Shown in pieces: positions 18,809-26,393 of a stretch of DNA of 64,000 nucleotides. The notes under the pieces were generated by a model. It saw only the letters and a list, made by a program, of their open reading frames with translations, made no database searches and was not told where the DNA came from. The DNA comes from Candidatus Thiosymbion sp. (lineage in GTDB: Bacteria > Pseudomonadota > Gammaproteobacteria > Chromatiales > Chromatiaceae), in contig JAHDND010000025.1 of the NCBI GenBank assembly GCA_018435665.1, forward strand, positions 1-64,000, read 5' to 3'. Each line of letters starts with the position of its first letter. The stretch's first letter is position 1. The translations under genes and the position numbers were made by a program.

Positions 18809-18946
18809 GCTCCGCTACCTTCAGTGGGTCCGTTGATCGGCCGGGACAGCCTGTGCCCCGTTTTAATACGTCGCTCGCCCCGAAGTGAACGTGCCAAGGC
18901 GAGGCGGATCCGAGTGGAGGTCTCCGGACCCGCGCTGGGTGACCAC

Positions 18947-18964
18947 CGCGGCCCGGGGGCCGCG
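18947..18964 (-). terminator. GC-rich hairpin 3' of dsrC
   Basis: CGCGGCC (18947-18953) and GGCCGCG (18958-18964) form a perfect 7-bp all-GC stem with a 4-base loop, 15 bases past the dsrC stop. It has no U-tract. The location after dsrC, a gene known to be expressed more strongly than its neighbours in sulfur oxidisers, suggests a partial terminator or a 3' stabiliser of a dsrA-C mRNA. Confidence 0.55.
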
Positions 18965-18978
18965 CCGGTTGTCCGGGA

Positions 18979-19311
18979 TCAGACGCAGCCGGTCGGCTTG
19001 GGCAGACCCGCGTAACGGCAGGCCTGCTTGGCAGGCCCGTAGGGGAACAGGCCATACAGGTACTTGCTGTTGCCCTTGTCCTTGCCCAGCTTCTTGCCCA
19101 CGGCCTTGGTCAGGACCCGGACGGCAGGAGCGATCTGATACTCTTCGTAGTATTCACGCAGGAAGTTGATGATGTCCCAGTGCTCCTCGGTCAGTTCCAG
19201 GTCGTCTTCCTTGGCCATGACGCTGGCGACACCGGGAACCCAGTCATTGATATTGGCCAGGTAGCCTTCTTCGTCGGTTTCAAAGGTCTTGCCGTCGACT
19301 ACGATGGGCAT
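18979..19311 (-). CDS. dsrC: DsrC, sulfur-carrier protein
   Basis: DsrC carries persulfide/trisulfide sulfur between DsrEFH, DsrAB and DsrMKJOP. The 110-residue protein keeps the flexible C-terminal arm with both redox cysteines: Cys98 in KQACRYAG and Cys109 as the penultimate residue (PTGCV). The spacing is that of true DsrC rather than of TusE, which keeps only the terminal one. WVPGVASVMA, LTEEHWDIINFLREYY and GKKLGKDKGNSKYLYGLFP are family signatures. It follows dsrH after 40 bp. Confidence 0.98.
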   Translation of the reverse strand: MPIVVDGKTFETDEEGYLANINDWVPGVASVMAKEDDLELTEEHWDIINFLREYYEEYQIAPAVRVLTKAVGKKLGKDKGNSKYLYGLFPYGPAKQACRYAGLPKPTGCV

Positions 19312-19351
19312 GATGATGATCTCCTCGATCAGTTTGGATGTGAAACGGGGC

Positions 19352-19660
19352 TTACAGCCAGGCCTGGACCTTGTCGTGTTCCGTGGCGAGATCCACGAAC
19401 CCGGCGTAATCCACGACCTGAATACCTTCGATCAGACGATCCTCGCGGAAACCGCGGGCCTTGAGGTCCGGGCCGAGTACGTAGACCGACACCTTGGCGA
19501 GGCCCGACTTGACCAGGGACTCGGCACTCGAACCCGCCAGGGCCGCGTACACGCCATCCTCGATGAGGAGGACGGCCGCGCCCGCGGACGCATATTTGAG
19601 GCAGGCTTCCAGCGAGTTGCGCTCGAAGGGCGATTTGTTGACGGTGTGCAGGATGCTCAT
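19352..19660 (-). CDS. dsrH: DsrH, subunit of the DsrEFH sulfurtransferase
   Basis: DsrEFH is a cytoplasmic alpha2-beta2-gamma2 sulfurtransferase that hands sulfur to DsrC; it is homologous to TusBCD. The 102-residue protein starts MSILHTVNKSPFERNSLEAC, placing a cysteine at position 20 as in Allochromatium DsrH, and continues LLIEDGVYAAL as in TusB. It follows dsrF by 11 bp and precedes dsrC. Confidence 0.96.
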   Translation of the reverse strand: MSILHTVNKSPFERNSLEACLKYASAGAAVLLIEDGVYAALAGSSAESLVKSGLAKVSVYVLGPDLKARGFREDRLIEGIQVVDYAGFVDLATEHDKVQAWL

Positions 19661-19671
19661 GGATACCCTCC

Positions 19672-20082
19672 TTAGAAGCTGAAGACCACGTCGGCCTCAT
19701 CCATGAGTTCGGTGACGCGGGCGGCATCCACCACCTCGACGATGTTCTCGATCTCCTCTTCGGTATCCATGTCTTCGTAGGCGATCGCGACCAGGTCATC
19801 CTGGGTCAGGCCGCGGGCCGCCAGGGAGTCCGCGTCCACGTAGATGTTCTTGACCTCGTAATCGCCCAGGGTACGGTAGGTGGGCGAGAAATTCTTCATG
19901 CCGATGCCGGTGGTGTCCTGGCCCTTGACCAGTTGATAGACACCGTCATCGATGAACATGAGGTTGACCTCCTGATCGAAGGCCGCACCAATCAACACCA
20001 CTTCCAGGGACTCCCAGGCATAGATGGTGCCGTAGGGCGCCTTACGGTTCAGGTACATGAATTTCTTGACGACTTCGGACAT
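19672..20082 (-). CDS. dsrF: DsrF, subunit of the DsrEFH sulfurtransferase
   Basis: This 136-residue TusC-like subunit has the characteristic MYLNRKAPYGTIYAWESLEV start and LMFIDDGVYQLVKGQD. It contains no cysteine at all, so it must have a structural role while DsrE provides the catalytic residue. Gaps to dsrE (14 bp) and dsrH (11 bp) are short, as expected for co-translated subunits. Confidence 0.96.
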   Translation of the reverse strand: MSEVVKKFMYLNRKAPYGTIYAWESLEVVLIGAAFDQEVNLMFIDDGVYQLVKGQDTTGIGMKNFSPTYRTLGDYEVKNIYVDADSLAARGLTQDDLVAIAYEDMDTEEEIENIVEVVDAARVTELMDEADVVFSF

Positions 20083-20096
20083 GACGCTGACTCCTG

Positions 20097-20489
20097 TTAG
20101 TCGCCGAAGACGACGAGGCGATCCGACTGGATGGCGGCCTCGACCAATTGCCCCAGGCCCGAGATGCGGAACTTGGGATGAATGTTGGTGGCGTCCTTAC
20201 CGTTGCGTTGGGCCTCGCCGTCGTCAACGATACCGCGACGCTGCGCGGCGGCCACGCAGACCACCATGTCGAGGTCGTATTTCTCGGCCAGGTCCGCCCA
20301 GCGGTTGACGACGTGACGATCGTCCTGAGGGGGCGTCGTCAGGCGCGTCGAGTTGTTGACGCCATCATGGTAGAAGAACACGCGAAAGACCTCGTGGCCC
20401 TTCTCCAGCGCATTCTTGGTGAAAAAATAGGCCGAGTCGGAGGCCTGGTGCTGATAAGGGCCTTCGTTGATCTGTATTGCGAACTTCAT
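20097..20489 (-). CDS. dsrE: DsrE, catalytic subunit of the DsrEFH sulfurtransferase
   Basis: DsrE carries the persulfide-forming cysteine of DsrEFH. In this 130-residue protein it is Cys78 in DLDMVVCVAAAQRRG, matching the residue shown to be essential in Allochromatium vinosum. The N-terminus MKFAIQINEGPYQHQASDSA and HDGVNNSTRL are typical of TusD/DsrE. It is followed at once by dsrF and preceded by dsrB with a 54-bp gap. Confidence 0.97.
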   Translation of the reverse strand: MKFAIQINEGPYQHQASDSAYFFTKNALEKGHEVFRVFFYHDGVNNSTRLTTPPQDDRHVVNRWADLAEKYDLDMVVCVAAAQRRGIVDDGEAQRNGKDATNIHPKFRISGLGQLVEAAIQSDRLVVFGD

Positions 20490-20543
20490 TGCAACCTCAA
20501 GCAGGTAGAGGCGCCCCGGGGCCAGCCCCGGAGCGTCGGTCCC

Positions 20544-21614
20544 TTAGAAGCGGATGTAGTTGGAGGCGTTGAAGCTGGCCCGGGCACCGCGCCAGGTATC
20601 GATGTGATACTTGGTGAACGGCAGCTCGACCTCTTCGAAGAAGCGCGGCCAACCGATGCGCTCGATCCACTCGTTGACGCGCTCCCAGTCACGGGCGCCT
20701 TCCTTGTAGGCCTTGAGGATGCGCTTGACGATGGCGGTGGCCTCCGGCCAGCGCGGCGGGTTGTTGGGGATACCGGCGGCCACCAGCTTCTGGAAGGTGG
20801 GCTTGCCGCGGGCGTTGGAGTGGTTACCACCGACCCAGATCGCCAGCTTGGTGTGCTCGGCGTCGTTGATCTGCATGGGCGGGCAGGGCGGGTAGCAGGC
20901 GCCGCAGCAGATGCACTTGCGCTCGTCGACCTCAAGGGAGGGCTTGCCGTTGACGATGGCGGGCCGGATGGCGGCCACCGGGCAGCGGGCGACGACGGAG
21001 GGGCGCTCGCAGACATTGGCCACCAGGTCGTGGTTGATCTTGGGTGGCTTGGTGTGCTGGACATTGATGGCGATATCACCCTGACCGCCGCAGTTGATCT
21101 GGCAGCAGGAGGTGGTGATATGCACCCGGTTGGGCATGTTGGTGTTTTTGAACTCGTCGATGAGCTCGTCCATCATCGACTTGACCACGCCGGAGGCGTC
21201 GGTGCCGGGAATGTCGCAGTGCAGCCAGCCCTGGGTGTGGGAGATCATGGTCACCGAGTTCTGGGTGCCGCCGACGATGAACCCGGCGTCCTCGACGGCC
21301 TTGATCAGGGGTTCGACCTTGGCGGCTTCGGCGACCATGTACTCCAGGTTGGAGCGCAGGGTGAAGTGGACGAAGCCGTCCCCGAACTGCTCGCCGATCT
21401 CGCACAGCTTGCGCAGGGTGAAGACGTCCAGGATGCGCTGGGTGCCGACCTTGACGGTCCAGATCTCGTCCCCGCTGTAGGCGACGTGGCGCAGGACGCC
21501 GGGGCGCGGGTGCTCGTGGTATTTCCACATGCCGAAGTTCTTGCGCATCACGGGATGCATGTATTGCCAGGGGTCGGGACACCCGGTTTCGATCGGCTCG
21601 CGCATGTCTGCCAT
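20544..21614 (-). CDS. dsrB: DsrB, reverse dissimilatory sulfite reductase beta subunit
   Basis: DsrAB oxidises DsrC-bound sulfur to sulfite with siroheme-[4Fe-4S] cofactors. The 356-residue protein has the sulfite reductase motif TTSCCQINCGGQGD and an inserted ferredoxin domain with CERPSVVARCP and KCICCGACYPPCPP for one extra [4Fe-4S] cluster. FVHFTLRSNLEYMV and GWLHCDIPGTDASGVVKSMM are conserved in DsrB. The adjacent dsrL and dsrEFH, and the absence of dsrD, mark this as the oxidative type. The gap from dsrA is 94 bp. Confidence 0.98.
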   Translation of the reverse strand: MADMREPIETGCPDPWQYMHPVMRKNFGMWKYHEHPRPGVLRHVAYSGDEIWTVKVGTQRILDVFTLRKLCEIGEQFGDGFVHFTLRSNLEYMVAEAAKVEPLIKAVEDAGFIVGGTQNSVTMISHTQGWLHCDIPGTDASGVVKSMMDELIDEFKNTNMPNRVHITTSCCQINCGGQGDIAINVQHTKPPKINHDLVANVCERPSVVARCPVAAIRPAIVNGKPSLEVDERKCICCGACYPPCPPMQINDAEHTKLAIWVGGNHSNARGKPTFQKLVAAGIPNNPPRWPEATAIVKRILKAYKEGARDWERVNEWIERIGWPRFFEEVELPFTKYHIDTWRGARASFNASNYIRF

Positions 21615-21708
21615 CGCCTTTCCTCCAAGAATGCTAGTAAGTCTTTAGATGCGGTCCGGTTCGCGGCGCCGCCCGGCAGGAACCGGGCGACGCCGCGGCT
21701 TGGGTGGA

Positions 21709-22959
21709 TTAGCCAGCCTCGGCGCGGCGCTCGAACCAGGCCTCGGCGGCCTCGTCCCAGCCATCCATGCGGATGTAGGAGCTCTGGCGCGGGTGGCTGA
21801 GCATGTTGGGATCTGGCTCGACGCCAATGCCTTCGAGGAAGTTGGCCAGGCCGATGCGCTCGATCATCTCGCCGCACCGCTCGTGCTCCAGACCGTTCTC
21901 GGCCCAGAAGTCGATGATGGTGCCGGCCAGCTCGACCATGGACTCCCAGTCCTCCTCGGTCTCCAGCTTCTTGAAGGGGACCAAGACGGTGCCCATCAGG
22001 TCGCCGATCTTCAGGGTGCGCTTGCCACCGATTAGGATGGTCACGCCCTTGTCGTCGCCGGGGTGCAGGGCCTTGGGCATGACGTTGAGACAGTGCATGC
22101 AGCGCACGCAGTCGCGGTTGTTGACCGCCAGGGTATCGTCGTCGTTCAGGGACAGGGCCTGGGTCGGACAACGGGTGATGACGTTATCGATGTAGTACTG
22201 ACGGCCCTTCTCGGCGACATAGGCCTTGACCTCGGCCTGGTCGACCTTCATGTCGTCTCGCCAGGTGCCGATGACGGCAAAGTCGGCGCGCTCAATGGCG
22301 TTCTGGCAGTCGTTACCGCAACCGGAGACCTTGAACTTGAACTTGTAGGGCAAGGCCGGACGGTGGACGTCGTCGACGAAGTTGTTGACCAGCAGGCGAT
22401 GGGCCTTGAGCTCGTTGACGCAGGACATCTCGCAGCGGGCCGCGCCGACGCAGGACATGGCGGTGCGCACGCAGGGGCCTGCGCCGCCCAGGTCCCAGCC
22501 ATATTCGTTGATCTCGTCGAAGAAGTGCTGGGTGTTCTGGGTATCCGTGCCGATGAACATGATGTTGCCGGTCTGACCATGGAAGGTCACCAGGCCGGAG
22601 CCGTACTTCTCCCAGCTATCGGCGAGCTGGCGCAGCATGGCGGTGCTGTAGTGGTTGCCGGCCGGCGGCTGCACGCGCAGGGTGTGAAATTCCTTGGACT
22701 TGGGGAAGGCCTTGCCGACCTCGGAGAAGCGGGGGATGATGCCACCGCCATAGCCATAGACGGAGACGGTGCCGCCCTTCCAGTAACCCTTGCGGGTTTC
22801 GTAGGAGTGCTCAAGCTGGCCGAGCAGGTCATTAGTGATGGCGTTGATGCGCTCTTCCGGATGCTCGTCGCGGAGTCGCTTGATGCCGGAAATGAAGCTC
22901 GGCCAGGGGCCGGTCTCCAGCTGGTCGAGCATCGGAGTTTGGTGCTTGTCGATAGCCAT
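21709..22959 (-). CDS. dsrA: DsrA, reverse dissimilatory sulfite reductase alpha subunit
   Basis: This is the first gene of the operon, 416 residues. Siroheme/[4Fe-4S] ligands are in CVGAARCEMSC and SGCGNDC, the latter a Cys-X3-Cys. A ferredoxin insert has TRCPTQALSLN and DCVRCMHCLNVMPKALHPG. The N-terminal GPWPSFISGIKRL and YGGGIIPRFSE are typical of rDsrA. AGGAGA lies 11 bases before ATG 22959. A 560-bp non-coding region upstream, shared with a divergent operon, must contain the dsr promoter. Confidence 0.98.
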   Translation of the reverse strand: MAIDKHQTPMLDQLETGPWPSFISGIKRLRDEHPEERINAITNDLLGQLEHSYETRKGYWKGGTVSVYGYGGGIIPRFSEVGKAFPKSKEFHTLRVQPPAGNHYSTAMLRQLADSWEKYGSGLVTFHGQTGNIMFIGTDTQNTQHFFDEINEYGWDLGGAGPCVRTAMSCVGAARCEMSCVNELKAHRLLVNNFVDDVHRPALPYKFKFKVSGCGNDCQNAIERADFAVIGTWRDDMKVDQAEVKAYVAEKGRQYYIDNVITRCPTQALSLNDDDTLAVNNRDCVRCMHCLNVMPKALHPGDDKGVTILIGGKRTLKIGDLMGTVLVPFKKLETEEDWESMVELAGTIIDFWAENGLEHERCGEMIERIGLANFLEGIGVEPDPNMLSHPRQSSYIRMDGWDEAAEAWFERRAEAG

Positions 22960-23519
22960 TGCGCTGTCTCTCCTGTCTTTCTTTAAGCGGAAAGCTGTGG
23001 TAGCCCTGATCCTGGGTCCCGCGTCTTGAAAGTACCGCGGAACCCCTCAATTTCTGTTTCGGTGGCGACGCCGGAACCGCGCCTGATTCGCTCCAGGACC
23101 TTGTCTAGGGCACAAGGTTGATCGCAGGTAACTATAACGCCGACCTGGAGATCGGGCTATTCCACCGACGGGGAGATGGGGTCGAAATCACCTATCCACT
23201 TTGGGATAAGACTATCCACAAGCCAGCGCCAACCCTGGATCTGGCCGGCCATCTCCACCCGACGCCATCCGATCCTCGTCGGGGAAAATCAATTAATCAA
23301 GGATGTTACGTCAAGCGGCCAGATCAGTCAATGCTCTCTAATATAAGCTAATACTTATGAATCTTGCCCATTGAGTCCGTCCCCTGATCCCCGCCTCTCC
23401 GGTCCCTTATCACTCCCCACCCCTCGCAAGGTCCAGGTCCCTGGGCCTTGGTTGCATTCATCGCCAGAGGCGGCATATAGCGTCTCAATTACCCCCCATG
23501 CCTGCGGAAAGCCGAAGCC
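22960..23519. other. divergent intergenic region between dsrA and a Cmx6-like operon
   Basis: These 560 bases are less GC-rich than the flanking genes and hold the promoters of both operons. A short hairpin TATCC-ACTTTG-GGATA (about 23194-23209) is visible. The AT-rich block at about 23285-23365 contains the best promoter-like sequences. An open frame at 23118-23351 has only a TTG start and no family resemblance, so I do not count it as a gene. Confidence 0.6.
23303..23331 (-). promoter_or_regulatory. candidate sigma-70 promoter for the dsr operon
   Basis: Reading the minus strand, TTGACT (23326-23331) is followed after exactly 17 bp by TAACAT (23303-23308). It sits in the AT-rich part of the divergent region and would give a leader of about 335 nt before dsrA. 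The -10 box is imperfect, and known dsr operons respond to sulfide, so an activator site may lie close by; I cannot identify one. Confidence 0.4.
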
Positions 23520-23711
23520 ATGTTGAAACTCAGCGACATTCTGGTAGCGCACAAGGAGATCGAGTCCTTCGAGGCCCTGACCCCGATCATTCAGGACATC
23601 GCCCGGAGTGGCGAGCGCTTCTTCCGTATCGACCTCAAGCCCCCCTACCCGGATACGCCGGAAAACTGGGAGGACCGCCTTGAGGCCGTTTTCAGCGGCC
23701 GCATCCGCTAG
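23520..23711 (+). CDS. small protein of unknown function, first gene of the Cmx6-like operon
   Basis: This 63-residue protein (MLKLSDILVAHKEIESFEAL...) is hydrophilic, has no signal peptide or cysteine, and I do not recognise its family. A helical first half is followed by RIDLKPPYPDTPENWEDRLE. It starts a plus-strand run of three closely spaced genes (gaps 21 and 12 bp) divergent from dsrA. Sequence character (codon use, charged composition) is that of a real gene. Its function can only be guessed from the neighbouring Cmx6-like protein. Confidence 0.65.
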   Translation: MLKLSDILVAHKEIESFEALTPIIQDIARSGERFFRIDLKPPYPDTPENWEDRLEAVFSGRIR

Positions 23712-23732
23712 CCCGACAGGTATTCCCGGATC

Positions 23733-24464
23733 ATGCCCATGGATCTCATGTCATTCAATTTCGACCACCCGCGACTGGCGGACACGGCGGCGGATTCCGT
23801 CCTCAACCGGGCCGCCGAACAGGCCGCCCTCGAGGCGCACTTCGATGCCTTGCGCGAGCGCCTGGCGGACCTGGCGCGCCATCAGGCCAGCCCCAGCGAG
23901 ATCGCCGATGTCCGGCTGCAAATGGCCCGCGCCCTGGTAGGCCTGGAGCGTGGCGCCGAGGCCTGGCCCCTGGCTCGGGAGGTACTGGACGTCTTCATCG
24001 CCCATGAGGACTTCGAGTCCGCCGCCGATGCCTGCGACGTGCTCTTCCAGGCCGATCAGCCCCAGTCCCTGGCCGCCCTGGGTCAGGGCATCTGGCTCGC
24101 GGTCACCTATCCGATCGATCCCGACCTCTCCGTCGAACTCCTCACCCACGTCGTTGATGAGACCCCGGACGACGCCGACGGGGCCGCCGTCGCCGCCACC
24201 ACCGCCCTGTTCATCGCCGACCTACGGGCCCAGGGCGCCCAGCGGGACAACCTGATGTTCTTCGCCAGCCAGATCCTAGGCCAGGTGGCCCGGCGCCATG
24301 GCCGGGTGGACAGTCAGGAGGCCTTCGACTACTGGATGGAGAAACTGGAGCTCAAGGAACCGGACAAGTTCCTGGTGCGCTTGCGCAACGTGGTCGATGT
24401 CCTGGTCCAGGACGACTGGTGGTTCGACCGCGAGTCCCTGCGCGCCCGCCTGCCGGTCAACTGA
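23733..24464 (+). CDS. uncharacterised acidic helical protein
   Basis: This 243-residue acidic protein is rich in Ala, Leu, Asp and Glu and predicted to be almost all helix, with repeats reminiscent of TPR hairpins (ALVGLERGAEAWPLAREVLD; ADACDVLFQADQPQSLAALG). There is no signal peptide, membrane segment or catalytic motif. WMEKLELKEPDKFLVRLRNV and VQDDWWFDRESLRARL close the protein. An ATG six bases further in (MDLMSFNF) is an alternative start. It lies 12 bp before the Cmx6-like gene, so an adaptor or scaffold function for that protein is a reasonable but untested guess. Confidence 0.75.
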   Translation: MPMDLMSFNFDHPRLADTAADSVLNRAAEQAALEAHFDALRERLADLARHQASPSEIADVRLQMARALVGLERGAEAWPLAREVLDVFIAHEDFESAADACDVLFQADQPQSLAALGQGIWLAVTYPIDPDLSVELLTHVVDETPDDADGAAVAATTALFIADLRAQGAQRDNLMFFASQILGQVARRHGRVDSQEAFDYWMEKLELKEPDKFLVRLRNVVDVLVQDDWWFDRESLRARLPVN

Positions 24465-24476
24465 GGTCCGCGCGTC

Positions 24477-25169
24477 ATGACCCTTTTCTGGCAAGAAGAC
24501 CTGTCCGAACAGGTCGTCGAAATCCCGACCGACATCCTGGATGTGCTCTTTACCCTGGAAGGGAAGCGTCTGCCGGTCGATCACGCCTACGTGCTGATGC
24601 GGGCCATCGCCGACCGCCTGCCCTGGTTCGCGGAGGAGCCGCGGCTGGGGATCCACAGCATCCATGTCGCCGGCTCCCAGAACGGTTGGGAGCGACCCGC
24701 CCATGGCACTCACAGCCACCTCATGCTCTCGCGCCGCACCAAGCTGGTCATCCGGGTGCCCCGCGAGCGCCAGGAAGCGCTGACACTGGCCCTGCGCGGG
24801 GCGACCCTGGACCTGGCGGGCTGCCCACTCACCCTGGGCGCGGCCAAACCCCGGTTCCTGAGCAAGGAGACCACCCTCTTCTCCCGGTATCTGGTCTGCC
24901 ATCCCGGCGAGGGCGAGGGGGACTTTCTCGCCCGCATGGCCAGCGAACTGGCCGGCCTGGATATCCGGCTGCGCAAGGCCCTGTGCGGCAAGTCCCTGAC
25001 CCTGACCACGCCGGATGGCGGGCTCGAATGCCGCAGCCTGCTCCTCGCCGACCTGGCGCCGGAGGAATCCCTTCGTCTCCAGCGCCATGGGCTGGGTCCT
25101 CACCGGACCCTGGGCTGCGGGCTCTTCATTCCCCACAAGGGCATAGACTCGGTCCGCAAGGGGGGCTGA
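24477..25169 (+). CDS. orphan Cas6/Cmx6-like RAMP-fold protein, putative endoribonuclease
   Basis: The 230-residue protein resembles the Cas6/Cmx6 family of type I-MYXAN CRISPR systems. The order of features fits: DVLFTLEGKRLPVDHAYVL at residues 22-40, RLGIHSIHVAG with a candidate catalytic histidine at 60, LSRRTKLVIRVP at 85-95, FLSKETTLFSRYLV at 128-140, and near the C-terminus ESLRLQRHGLG followed by HRTLGCGLFIP (209-219), which looks like the glycine-rich RNA-binding loop of RAMP proteins. No cas1, cas2, effector gene or repeat-spacer array lies in this window. It is the last gene of a three-gene operon and converges on sucB with only 3 bp between. The fold assignment is fairly sure; RNA cleavage is inferred. 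Confidence 0.72.
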   Translation: MTLFWQEDLSEQVVEIPTDILDVLFTLEGKRLPVDHAYVLMRAIADRLPWFAEEPRLGIHSIHVAGSQNGWERPAHGTHSHLMLSRRTKLVIRVPRERQEALTLALRGATLDLAGCPLTLGAAKPRFLSKETTLFSRYLVCHPGEGEGDFLARMASELAGLDIRLRKALCGKSLTLTTPDGGLECRSLLLADLAPEESLRLQRHGLGPHRTLGCGLFIPHKGIDSVRKGG

Positions 25170-25172
25170 GGA

Positions 25173-26389
<1,217 letters not shown>

Positions 26390-26393
<4 letters not shown>

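Noticed and set aside
23118..23351. Plus-strand frame of 77 codons between dsrA and the Cmx6-like operon
   Set aside because: Only a TTG start, no ribosome binding site, no family resemblance, and it covers the promoter-like region.
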